Made by a program: the position numbers and the translations under genes. From Phycisphaerales bacterium (GTDB lineage: Bacteria; Planctomycetota; Phycisphaerae; Phycisphaerales; SM1A02), in NCBI GenBank assembly GCA_029242715.1, contig JAQWTL010000019.1, forward strand, positions 1-64,000: 64,000 nucleotides of DNA, read 5' to 3'. The notes beneath the pieces are model-generated. The model was not told where the DNA came from and did no database searches. It worked only from the letters and a program-made list of their open reading frames with translations. How positions within the stretch are numbered: position 1 is the stretch's first letter; each line of letters opens with the position of its first letter. Positions 1 through 8,080 of the stretch are shown here, piece by piece.

Positions 1-1876
1 TGAGCATCTTCTCCTGGATGCTGTTGCCAGCGACCGCATCGACACGGTTGCCTTCACCGACCGCGGCGAAGATATCCATGGTCCAGCTGTCCTGGCTGCC
101 GGAGATCAGGTTTGCGCCAACGATCACATGATGGAACTCGACGTTTCCGCCACCAGTGTCACAGTTGGAGAACTCGCATGTGGTTGAATCGCCCTGGTAG
201 GCGCCACCAGCGTTGGTGCATTCCGAGGATGTGTATTCTTCAGCACAAGTGATCGAGCTCAGGCAGCAGGCACCTGTTGGTTCAGGCTGCGGGCAATCGG
301 CCTCGGCACAAGTGACATCCTCGCCTTGCCAGTCGCCTCCAAGTGCATTACAGGCCTGGTCGGTGGTATCAGCTTCGCAACTGCCATCGGTAATACAGCA
401 GGCGCCAGTTGGATCTGGAGGCGTTGTGCAATCCACATTGCCGCAGTTCTCATCTGGATACCAGTCGCCGCCAGCACTGTCGCAGGTGGATTCAGGCACG
501 TTGTAGCAGCTGCCCTGGAGGCAGCAGACACCGCCGTTGCCGGCGCCGGAGCCGAGTGTTTCAATGAACTGTTCGCCGGTACCAGCAGCATCAAGCCAGT
601 TACCCATACCTGAATTCCAGGAGCTGGAAAGCTTTCCATAGACGTCATATTCATTGTTGTTGCATGCAGCCAGTCCACCATAGAGCTGGCCGACGACTCG
701 ATGGTCCTGGCTGAAGATTGGTGAACCGGATGAGCCCGGTTCAGTTGTTCCGCCGTCCCAGTCATTGACTCGCCAGAAGCTGCCTTGTGAACTGAGCGTG
801 TCGTTTTCAAAGGAGATGCGTTTCTCTTCGAGGTTTGGATGGTGGATACCAATGCCGTCCTGAGGTGTGACGGTCCGTCGGTCCCAGCCGCAGAATCCCA
901 CGTTGTAGTTGGGATTGGGATTGTTGTTCAGCTCGACCAGGGTGAAGTCGCTGTTGCCACTACCGGCTCGGTAGATGGAGCCACCGGTGGTTGCCTGGTT
1001 GAGGTTGCCGTTGCCATTGCCACCACTGTCGCCACTTCCTGGAGTCCTGCAGTAGCTGTTCTCAAAGTTCCAGTACACGACCAAGGTCTGGTCATTGCCG
1101 GTATTGAGTCCGCAGTGATCTGCGGTGAGGAAGTATGGCGTTTCATCCTGAGCGGTGTTGTTCAGCATGCTGCCGGTGCAAGCAAGGAACCCGCTGTAGG
1201 CGTAGAGGCCAACGCAATCGATTTCATTTTCCCAAGGATCGCCTTCAGGACATACGACGTCGATGTTGCACGATCCAGAACGATCGTTTCCGTAGAGCTT
1301 TGCAGCGCCGAAGCCACGGTAGCCAACATTCACACTGGTCAGGGAAATGCCGTTTTGCACGGCTTCTCGATCAGCATCGTCGCAGGTAATCGAAATGAGG
1401 ATGTCATCACCGGAAATGACTGGGAGCCAGAGTTCGCCGTGGTCCTCGTTATCCAGAGAGGTATAGGGGCCAAGGGAGGAGGTTCCATCAATGCTGTGGA
1501 GCATCAATTCGCCACTGTCGGGCATGGACCAATCTTCAAAGCCGAGGTTGATATGGGGAACACCTTTGCTGGTGACCCGAACCTGCCATCGAAGGCGACC
1601 TTCGGTGTTTCGATCCCAGGTCCCACTGTTCACAGCTGTGATCAGGGTTGCATTGGGAACGGCGAACCGCATGGGCAATCCATCAAGATCCCTTCGAATG
1701 TCATCCTGTTCAAGGAAATCGTAGTCAGGTGATGCAAAATCGATCACAGGAACAACCAACTGGGAAATGCCAGCGGGGTCATTCTTAGCCAGGGCAGTGC
1801 CTGCATGGCTACAGACAAGGAAAGCGGTCAGGGCCCCGAGGGCGACCGCGCCAGTGGATGATGTTCTATTTGTCAT
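1..1876 (-). CDS. secreted trypsin-like (lysyl endopeptidase-type) serine protease with GACC repeats, 3' end off window
   Basis: The frame stays open from the ATG at 1876 to the left edge, giving about 625 residues without a stop. An N-terminal signal peptide is followed by a protease domain. Its triad is visible as TADHCG (His), SDFTLVEL (Asp) and EPGSSGSPIF (Ser), an arrangement typical of lysyl endopeptidase/trypsin-like enzymes. After it come three cysteine-rich units beginning GVCC/GACC (about 160-530), then a module starting VEFHHVIVGANLIS that is cut by the edge and resembles the protein at 49.3-50.2 kb. A GAGAGAGGA ribosome site precedes the ATG. It is probably an exported protease with substrate- or surface-binding tails. 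Cleavage specificity cannot be told from the sequence. Confidence 0.82.
   Translation of the reverse strand, partial: MTNRTSSTGAVALGALTAFLVCSHAGTALAKNDPAGISQLVVPVIDFASPDYDFLEQDDIRRDLDGLPMRFAVPNATLITAVNSGTWDRNTEGRLRWQVRVTSKGVPHINLGFEDWSMPDSGELMLHSIDGTSSLGPYTSLDNEDHGELWLPVISGDDILISITCDDADREAVQNGISLTSVNVGYRGFGAAKLYGNDRSGSCNIDVVCPEGDPWENEIDCVGLYAYSGFLACTGSMLNNTAQDETPYFLTADHCGLNTGNDQTLVVYWNFENSYCRTPGSGDSGGNGNGNLNQATTGGSIYRAGSGNSDFTLVELNNNPNPNYNVGFCGWDRRTVTPQDGIGIHHPNLEEKRISFENDTLSSQGSFWRVNDWDGGTTEPGSSGSPIFSQDHRVVGQLYGGLAACNNNEYDVYGKLSSSWNSGMGNWLDAAGTGEQFIETLGSGAGNGGVCCLQGSCYNVPESTCDSAGGDWYPDENCGNVDCTTPPDPTGACCITDGSCEADTTDQACNALGGDWQGEDVTCAEADCPQPEPTGACCLSSITCAEEYTSSECTNAGGAYQGDSTTCEFSNCDTGGGNVEFHHVIVGANLISGSQDSWTMDIFAAVGEGNRVDAVAGNSIQEKML
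160..530 (-). repeat. three cysteine-rich GACC-type protein repeats
   Basis: Within the protease gene three units of about 35-38 codons follow each other. Each opens with G-(A/V)-C-C, has a central C, then a GG-x-(W/Y) step and a closing Cys pair; for example GACCITDGSC continues to GGDWQGEDVTC. The same unit occurs four times in the protein at 31.7-33.2 kb. Six conserved cysteines per unit suggest a small disulfide-stabilised extracellular fold. Boundaries are approximate. Confidence 0.6.
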
Positions 1877-2067
1877 TGGTCCTCTCTCTGTCACTCAATG
1901 GGGTATTTGGCACCCCCCGATCAGCACTTCAGTCTAGTTCAGGATTCGGCTGACTCTAAGTACGGATTCAACGAAAGCTCGGTTTGAAGCACCTTTTGAA
2001 ACTCCATATGCCCATCTGGGCCCATGATGGGGACCAAATGGGACCTGAAAGGTCTCAGAAATGGTTT

Positions 2068-2520
2068 TCAGTCGGATGAAGCTGCTTGAGAGAGGCAATT
2101 GGTGATGAACTGATCGACAGCAGCCTTATCACCGATTCCCATGACCATGAACTCTTCTTTGATGGTCCCGGTGACATTTGGTGCAGAGATCAGAAGGTTT
2201 TCAATGAATATCGCCAGGGGTTGCCCATCGTGGCCGGAGCTGAAGCGAGAGATCCGGGCTGTTCCAGCGGCATCGAACTCGATCATGGCGGCTGGCCGAT
2301 TTCTCTTGTCATTGACATACCAGGCGTTCTTCACATCGATGATGGTGACGATGGGGCTGGGTTGTACCCAGATATCATCCCCATTGGCCAGCGAATAGTG
2401 CGTCAGGCCTTCGACCTTGTGATCCCAGGCAGGTTTGATGGCAAACATCTCTGCGGGAGTGGAGGCTTGGCATCCAGCAAGAATGAAGATTGCAAGGCAA
2501 CAGGTCATGAATCGGTACAT
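2068..2520 (-). CDS. lipoprotein resembling a stand-alone SecDF P1-head domain
   Basis: The chosen start (MYRFMTCC) gives 150 residues with a lipoprotein signal, LAIFILAGC, so the mature protein begins at that cysteine and should be membrane-anchored. A longer frame exists upstream, but GGGAGA lies about ten bases before this ATG and the lipobox supports it. The C-terminal 70 residues (IEFDAAGTARISRFS, then QPLAIFIENLLISAPNVTG, then VDQFITNCL) follow the pattern of the P1 head subdomain of SecD: a strand ending in a residue-poor turn, then G-x-PLAI-hydrophobic-SAP. No SecD transmembrane region is present. The domain call is by eye; its role is unknown and may be a lipoprotein or secretion accessory factor. 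Confidence 0.6.
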   Translation of the reverse strand: MYRFMTCCLAIFILAGCQASTPAEMFAIKPAWDHKVEGLTHYSLANGDDIWVQPSPIVTIIDVKNAWYVNDKRNRPAAMIEFDAAGTARISRFSSGHDGQPLAIFIENLLISAPNVTGTIKEEFMVMGIGDKAAVDQFITNCLSQAASSD

Positions 2521-2591
2521 CACGTTGAATCTCCCATGGATCATCCGGGGCATGTCGGCCACTTGTTCATCGTGCAATATACGATGGTGGC

Positions 2592-3422
2592 GTGGATGAT
2601 GGACAAGGGCATGCCGGGCGATGGGCATTGATCACGGGGGCTTCCGCTGGGATCGGGGAGGCATTTGCCCGATTGCTTGGTGGGCATGGCTGCTCGTTGA
2701 TTCTGACCAGCCGTAGAACGGAACGCCTGGAGTCCCTGGCAGCCGGCATTCGTGAATCCCATGGCGTGGAGGTTCAATGCCATTCATGTGATCTTGGCCA
2801 GCCAGATGGTGTCGAATCATTGATCAGTTCCATCGATGTAGACGTGGACATACTCATAAACAGTGCGGGATATGCCATTCCCGATTACTTCATCGATTCA
2901 GATTGGGATTCCATTCGCAGGTTCCTTGAGGTGATGGCCATGGCGCCCATTCATCTTTCCCATGCGTACATGCCCGGCATGGTTGATCGTGGTTGGGGCC
3001 GGGTCATTCACGTTTCATCCCTTGCAGGCTTCGTGCCGGAATCGCCAGGAAGCCTGTACGGGCCCAGCAAAAGCTTCATGGTCAGTTATGCCAGGAGCCA
3101 GGCACGGGAACTGAAGGGAAGTGGTGTACACATCACCGCACTCTGCCCAGGTTTTACTCGAACTGAGTTTCACGATGTTCTTGGTAATCGAGAAGAAGTA
3201 GACCGGATGCCACGGTGGATGTGGTCGGAAGTGGATCCTGTTGTGCGTGCGGGTTGGTCTGCTGTAGAGAAGGGGCGTGAGGTCTGCATTCCAGGCCTGG
3301 TCAACAAGGGGATCCAGGCCATGTTCGCGTTGATGCCATCAGCCATTCAGCGAAAACTGCCATATACCCGGATGCCCGGCAGGCATGAAATCAGTGACTC
3401 GGAGCCTGAACGTCACGGTTAG
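2592..3422 (+). CDS. short-chain dehydrogenase/reductase
   Basis: This 276-residue protein is a classical SDR with a Rossmann fold. It has the nucleotide-binding TGASAGIG near residue 15, an NSAG turn, a catalytic Ser in the HVSSLAG segment and the catalytic pair in YGPSK. The tail after the Rossmann fold (KGIQAMFALMPSAIQRKLPYTR) resembles short-chain reductases acting on lipid-like substrates, but the substrate cannot be assigned. The only usable start in frame before the nucleotide loop is a GTG. It diverges from the lipoprotein gene at 2520 and converges with the PEBP gene, whose stop is four bases away. Confidence 0.85.
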   Translation: MDDGQGHAGRWALITGASAGIGEAFARLLGGHGCSLILTSRRTERLESLAAGIRESHGVEVQCHSCDLGQPDGVESLISSIDVDVDILINSAGYAIPDYFIDSDWDSIRRFLEVMAMAPIHLSHAYMPGMVDRGWGRVIHVSSLAGFVPESPGSLYGPSKSFMVSYARSQARELKGSGVHITALCPGFTRTEFHDVLGNREEVDRMPRWMWSEVDPVVRAGWSAVEKGREVCIPGLVNKGIQAMFALMPSAIQRKLPYTRMPGRHEISDSEPERHG

Positions 3423-3426
3423 GCTT

Positions 3427-4065
3427 TCAGATGCCAGTTGCCACACTTGGATTCAGGGAGCAGGTTCCCGTCAGCGTTGCTGAGCCAAGGATGTGCCCTT
3501 CAATGGCAGTGAGCACATCTTCCGCTCTGAAGTCATCGCCTTCGACGGGGCATCGATCCAGGTCAGTGGCGTGAATGATGAAGTTGTAGTGGTGGAGTCG
3601 TTCATCATTCCATGGTGGGGCAGGTCCGTCATATCCGTGATAGTCGCCTCCCATGTCCTTGTCCCCAGCAAACCAATCCGTGAAATTCGTGATCCCCTGG
3701 CGGGAACCGGAGGGTCCAGGCGGGTTTGATTTTCCACCAGCAGTCACGCCATTGCAGCAGGCGCCTTCGTCCAGTTCATGACAGTTGGCAGGAATATCGA
3801 TCATGACCCAGTGGCAGAACTCGCAGCGAGGAAGATCATGCGGAACGCTTCGACCTTCCTGGTTGACATCATCACCAACAGTGGGAACGTCAGGATCCAT
3901 GCACAAGAGCACGAATGAACGGGTTCCCTCTGGTGCATTGCTCCATGAGAGCTGCGGACTCACGTTGTCCGAAAATGTCACGTGTGTTTCCGGATCCATT
4001 CGGCAGAAGCAGTACTTCGCAGGTATGGATTGGCCATGGCTGAAGCTTGCACTGGTGATGTCCAT
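3427..4065 (-). CDS. PEBP/YbhB-type Raf-kinase-inhibitor-like protein
   Basis: This 212-residue cytoplasmic protein belongs to the phosphatidylethanolamine-binding protein family. Typical signatures are SPQLSW near the N-terminus, the anion-pocket segment CMDPDVP, HWVMIDIPA in the middle, then YDGPAPPW and HHYNFIIHATD. Bacterial members (YbhB, YbcL) are about 160-180 residues; the extra length here lies in a Cys/Gly-rich loop and a longer tail. AGGAGA precedes the ATG. The ligand and cellular role of bacterial PEBPs are poorly defined. The gene ends four bases from the convergent SDR gene. Confidence 0.85.
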   Translation of the reverse strand: MDITSASFSHGQSIPAKYCFCRMDPETHVTFSDNVSPQLSWSNAPEGTRSFVLLCMDPDVPTVGDDVNQEGRSVPHDLPRCEFCHWVMIDIPANCHELDEGACCNGVTAGGKSNPPGPSGSRQGITNFTDWFAGDKDMGGDYHGYDGPAPPWNDERLHHYNFIIHATDLDRCPVEGDDFRAEDVLTAIEGHILGSATLTGTCSLNPSVATGI

Positions 4066-4111
4066 TGGTTCTGATCTCCTCTTGGCTCACCGATCAATGA
4101 GGTGTGTCAGC

Positions 4112-5410
4112 CTAGCGTTCGGAGTCAGAAGCTTCCAGTGGGGTACGAACCAGCAGGTGGGCAATTACAGCAAGCACCATGATCCCTGCCAGAATGCCCA
4201 TGCCCCAGCGGAAGTCGGATCCAACAGGCTCATCGTGTCCTCGGTTGGAAGCAATTGCATCGATGAAGACTCCGAACAACCAAACAATGAGGCCGGCAAC
4301 CAGCATGCCGACAAAATTCACGAATGCGATCGCTGTGCCAGCCGCATCCTTGCGGTTGAGTTCAGCAGCCAGGGGATACCCGAGCACGTAGGTGCTGACC
4401 ACCAGGCCCCAGGCCGGCAGTACGACCCATGCCCAGTCACTCGCTGATTCCGGGAGTAGTGCCATCAGGAATGTGCCCAGTGCAGCAAACAGACTGCCAA
4501 TGACCAGGAATGGTTTACGTGTTCCTGTTCGATCCGACAGCCAGCCGACGAGTGGGCAACCGATTCCAATGCCAACATAGAAGAGGGCATACATTCGTGG
4601 CGCTTGATCAACCGGGATGCCAAGGACAGAGTGGAGATCCCGTGGTCCCCAGTTGCCGGCAAATGCCAGTGGGATGTACATCAGGGAGCATCCCAGGCTG
4701 ACAAGCCATGTTGGGCCATGGAATGCGATAGCGCGCAGCCCATGCAAAACGCTTCGCAAATCATGTGGTTTATCACGCCCAGTGCGTTCGAGATGCCAGA
4801 CTGGTCTTTCTGGAACAGCGATCCAGATTGCGATGGTGATGACAACCCCAGCTGCTGCCAGAATCCACATGCCTCTCGCCCACTCAGGTGGTGAACCGAA
4901 GATCTCCTGCAGCAGGAACTCGCCACCGATCGCACCAGCGAATCCCACGCCCGCGGTGAGGCCTGTGAGCATGGCCATTCTCCGATGTGGGAACCATGTC
5001 ATCGCAACATAGACCGCACCGATATAAGCGGAAGCAGAGCCAAGACCAAGTAGAAACCGGCTGGCGGCCAAGCCGGCTGCGTGGGTAACGCCAGCACCGA
5101 TGGCAAGACCGATTACGCAGATCATCGCAGCGATCGTCAGTAGTTTTCGTGATCCAAAGCGGTCAAGCAGAACGCCAACGACCAGTTGCATCGGGGCATA
5201 TGCGTAGTAATAGGCGCCCAATGCGGCACCGATGCCTCCAGCAGAAATATTCATGGACTTCTCAAGATCCGGGAGTATCAGGCTCGGTGCGATCCTGAGA
5301 ATGAATTCGTACAGGAAGAAGAACGCGGGCACGCTCCAGATCACCCAGGCAAGTGGATGACCGGGGCCATGTGCCTCGATCTTTCTCCATCGCTGGGGTT
5401 GCTTGGTCAT
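4112..5410 (-). CDS. MFS transporter, FLYEF subfamily (copy 1)
   Basis: The 432-residue protein has about twelve hydrophobic segments and MFS loop motifs (GVLLDRFGSRK between helices 2 and 3, GWLSDRTGTRKP in the second half). The first helix reads PAFFFLYEFILRIAPS and the second contains YYYAYAPMQLVVGVLL. Both are almost the same in the transporter at 30.3 kb, so the two are paralogues within one window. MFS proteins are proton-coupled or facilitated carriers of small solutes; the substrate is unknown. It sits downstream of the UnbV gene on the same strand with a 38-base gap. Confidence 0.85.
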   Translation of the reverse strand: MTKQPQRWRKIEAHGPGHPLAWVIWSVPAFFFLYEFILRIAPSLILPDLEKSMNISAGGIGAALGAYYYAYAPMQLVVGVLLDRFGSRKLLTIAAMICVIGLAIGAGVTHAAGLAASRFLLGLGSASAYIGAVYVAMTWFPHRRMAMLTGLTAGVGFAGAIGGEFLLQEIFGSPPEWARGMWILAAAGVVITIAIWIAVPERPVWHLERTGRDKPHDLRSVLHGLRAIAFHGPTWLVSLGCSLMYIPLAFAGNWGPRDLHSVLGIPVDQAPRMYALFYVGIGIGCPLVGWLSDRTGTRKPFLVIGSLFAALGTFLMALLPESASDWAWVVLPAWGLVVSTYVLGYPLAAELNRKDAAGTAIAFVNFVGMLVAGLIVWLFGVFIDAIASNRGHDEPVGSDFRWGMGILAGIMVLAVIAHLLVRTPLEASDSER

Positions 5411-5448
5411 GGACTAGGAGGATACCTGCGTGTCAATGTGGATGTTCA

Positions 5449-7170
5449 TCAACTGGTCACTTCCTGCCCCGCACTGCGGCGGATGGTGACTCTCGATTCG
5501 GGCTGGATCTCGTGTCGGGTGGTTGTCCCATCTGGCCAGGTAACGTCAAAGTTCAAGATCGCAGTACCACGGGGTATCGAGAAGGAGGCAGCAGAATCAT
5601 TGGCAGACTGGAAAGCGCCTCCTGAATAGATCCAGCGTGTTGTGACTGGTTGGCTGACTGATCGGATCCTGCTTCCAAGTCCATTCAGGTTCTTAGCTCC
5701 GGGGCGATCATTGATCAGATGGATCATGATGGGTTGGTGGGAGCGTGGGGGGGCAGTTTGATTCTCGATGATCCGGATAGGTCCGTTGAGTTCTGCCGTA
5801 ACCAGATCCAGATCTCCGTCTCCGTCCAGATCTCCCATGGCTCCAGCACGGTCACTGCGTGGAATACCCAGCCAGTTGTCAGTCTTGTCGGCTTTGAGTT
5901 GAATGAAGCGATCGCCTTCCCGGATGAGTACCTGGGGAGGTTGTTTGTATTCGGCATCCATCGTGTCCAGGGTCGCATTGGGATAGACATGGCCATTGAG
6001 GATGATGAGGTCCTCGTCATTGTCGTAATCAAGATCGACAAAGGCCGTGGTCCAACCGAGCCAAGGTCGACTTGGCATTCCCAGTCCGTATTGACGTGTG
6101 CGATCCTGCCAACCTCCTTTGCCCATGCTCCGATGGAGCGTGTTCGTGTCTGCAGAGAAATTGGTCGTGAAGAGATCGGGGTGACCATCTCCGTCTACAT
6201 CACCGATTGCCATGCCCATCGTGGCTTGTTCAGAACCATCCAGGTTGGCTGCCAGTCCACTTTGTCTGCCGGTGTTGATCAACTTCAGGGCGTTGCCATC
6301 CGTTGACTCTGCATGAACAAACAGATCATTTGCCATCGAGTCATTTCCAACGGTGATGTCTTGTTTGTTATCACCATCGAAATCGATGATGACTACATTG
6401 AGTCCATAGGCTGGTGTGATGGAATCAAGTGCCCCTGTTTCAATGGCATCACTGAAGGTGCCATCGCCCTCGTTGACCCAGAGTCGATCGGCCTGAGGCG
6501 TCAACCCCTGTGGGCCAGTCGGCACAGTCTGTCCTTTGTAGGTAGTCGTTGGCGGAAGTTCATTCGGATCGAATTCAAGGTAATTGACGACGTAGAGATC
6601 CAGATCTCCGTCACCATCGACATCGCCGAATGCTGATGATGTGCTCCAGGCATCATCATCAATGCCTGCCATGGCAGTGATGTCTTCGAATGTCCCGTCA
6701 CCGCGATTCCGCAACAAGGCGTTGGGGCCCCAGCAAGTGACATGCAGATCAATGAAGCCATCACCGTCCACATCTCCGGCTGCGGCGCCCATGGCCCAGC
6801 GGTTGAGTGTCATCCCTGACTCAGGAGTGACATCTGTGAAGCGAATCTGCTCCTTTGTGCTGTCATTTCGAAACAGTCGGCAGCCGGGTCCCAGGTGCGG
6901 TGACTCCAGAGTGGCGCCGTTGGCGACGAACAGATCTGGATCGTTGTCGTTGTCAAAATCGAACAGTGCGATGCCGCCGCCTGCAACCTCAAGGATTTCT
7001 CGGGAGGGTGTGCCCCCACATGTCGTCACGAAGTCCAGTCCCGTGCTGTCCGTGACATCCATGAAGTGAATGTCCGGTGGGCTTCCCATTGTTGAGGTTT
7101 CCGATGTTTGGTCATCACAGGAAGCCATCAGCAATGCCAATGTTGCCAGTAAGAACACGAACCTTTTCAT
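5449..7170 (-). CDS. FG-GAP/ASPIC-UnbV (CRTAC1-like) lipoprotein
   Basis: The 573-residue protein starts with a lipoprotein signal (LATLALLMASC). It continues with a beta-propeller built from FG-GAP/VCBS repeats, each carrying a calcium loop such as DVDGDGFIDLHV or DFDNDNDPDLFV. The C-terminal 80 residues match the ASPIC/UnbV pattern: GLGSRIR, a strand region, then a WPDGTTT turn. Its ATG overlaps the stop of the TPR gene upstream by four bases, so the two are translationally coupled and probably act together at the cell surface. CRTAC1-type proteins are known as extracellular calcium-binding scaffolds. No enzyme activity can be assigned. Confidence 0.88.
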   Translation of the reverse strand: MKRFVFLLATLALLMASCDDQTSETSTMGSPPDIHFMDVTDSTGLDFVTTCGGTPSREILEVAGGGIALFDFDNDNDPDLFVANGATLESPHLGPGCRLFRNDSTKEQIRFTDVTPESGMTLNRWAMGAAAGDVDGDGFIDLHVTCWGPNALLRNRGDGTFEDITAMAGIDDDAWSTSSAFGDVDGDGDLDLYVVNYLEFDPNELPPTTTYKGQTVPTGPQGLTPQADRLWVNEGDGTFSDAIETGALDSITPAYGLNVVIIDFDGDNKQDITVGNDSMANDLFVHAESTDGNALKLINTGRQSGLAANLDGSEQATMGMAIGDVDGDGHPDLFTTNFSADTNTLHRSMGKGGWQDRTRQYGLGMPSRPWLGWTTAFVDLDYDNDEDLIILNGHVYPNATLDTMDAEYKQPPQVLIREGDRFIQLKADKTDNWLGIPRSDRAGAMGDLDGDGDLDLVTAELNGPIRIIENQTAPPRSHQPIMIHLINDRPGAKNLNGLGSRIRSVSQPVTTRWIYSGGAFQSANDSAASFSIPRGTAILNFDVTWPDGTTTRHEIQPESRVTIRRSAGQEVTS

Positions 7171-8003
7171 TCGGAAGTTTCCCCCTGTGGCCGCATTCGC
7201 TCTCTGGCCTCTTCAAAGGAAGATTGTGCAAGTTGAGCTTCCTCAGTTCGCCCTTCTTTCTCAAGCAATTGAGAAAGCCTGTACCAGGCTTCGTAGTGGT
7301 CTGGATACAACTCTACGCTCTCCTGCAGAAGGAGGATCGCTTCTTGATTGTTTTCGTCTCGGATCTCTATAACTTCACTGAGTCTTGCCTTTGCCTTTGA
7401 GACCCCTTTGACGCGGTGTGGCAAATCGGCTTGTAACTCGATGGCCAGTTGAAAATGTCTTTCGGCATCATCCAGTTGCCAGGCTTCGATATCCAGAAGA
7501 CCCAGACCGAAGTGGGTGTCTCCTTCTTCAGGATCCATGACCAGGTGTTCTTCAAACGCACGGCGTGCCGGTTCGGGGTTGCCAAGGTAGTAGTGTGTCC
7601 ATCCGAGGAAGTGCCAGGCAGGGGGATAGACAGGTTCGTGTTGGATGGCGTCTTGAAGCCAGGTCAATGCACGGGCATATCTTCGATCGCGATGGTGGCT
7701 GAGCCCCATGAGGAATTCAGCACGTGCATCTTCTGGATGGTCATTCAGCCACTGGCGGATGCGTATTCTGGCTGGTCCAGTTCGCTTATCCTCAATGAGT
7801 TTGAAATGAGCTGAGAGGGTTTCATTGAGAGGAGGCGTTTCAATTGTTTTTTTGTTCGGGCCCGTTCGGCTCGAGATCTTGGACGTCCCAGGGGCTTCAG
7901 AGTCGTCTTGACAGGAGATCATCAGAAAGAGGCATGCAAGGGCCACTATTCTGGGGATCCAGAGGGGTAGGTTCGTGCGAATATTGGTTTGTGCTCGATT
8001 CAC
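7167..8003 (-). CDS. TPR-repeat lipoprotein, partner of UnbV protein
   Basis: The 278-residue protein has a hydrophobic leader ending LFLMISC, a probable lipoprotein cleavage site. Tetratricopeptide repeats follow (for example AEFLMGLSHHRDRRYARALT, then PAWHFLGWTHYYLGNPEPAR and THFGLGLLDIEAWQLDDAER). The start is a GTG with AGGAGG just upstream. It is the first gene of a two-gene operon, its stop overlapping the UnbV start. TPR proteins mediate protein-protein contacts, and UnbV proteins next to TPR proteins are a recurring pairing in planctomycetes. The gene diverges from the DUF1111 gene. Confidence 0.85.
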   Translation of the reverse strand: MNRAQTNIRTNLPLWIPRIVALACLFLMISCQDDSEAPGTSKISSRTGPNKKTIETPPLNETLSAHFKLIEDKRTGPARIRIRQWLNDHPEDARAEFLMGLSHHRDRRYARALTWLQDAIQHEPVYPPAWHFLGWTHYYLGNPEPARRAFEEHLVMDPEEGDTHFGLGLLDIEAWQLDDAERHFQLAIELQADLPHRVKGVSKAKARLSEVIEIRDENNQEAILLLQESVELYPDHYEAWYRLSQLLEKEGRTEEAQLAQSSFEEARERMRPQGETSE

Positions 8004-8080
8004 GGCCCTCCTACGTTACTTTGGAAGGTGGTGCTAGGGCACCTCGCTTGGAGAGAGGCGTGATCAGTCTGAGAAAAAAT

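Noticed and set aside
839-1732. Plus-strand open frame of 297 codons opposite the left-edge protease
   Set aside because: The minus strand carries a clear protease triad and signal peptide; the plus frame has no family signal and is a by-product of codon bias.
7844-8080. N-terminal extension of the DUF1111 frame back to 7844
   Set aside because: It would run through the divergent TPR gene and hide the signal peptide; the ATG at 8081 or GTG at 8060 gives a normal secreted protein.
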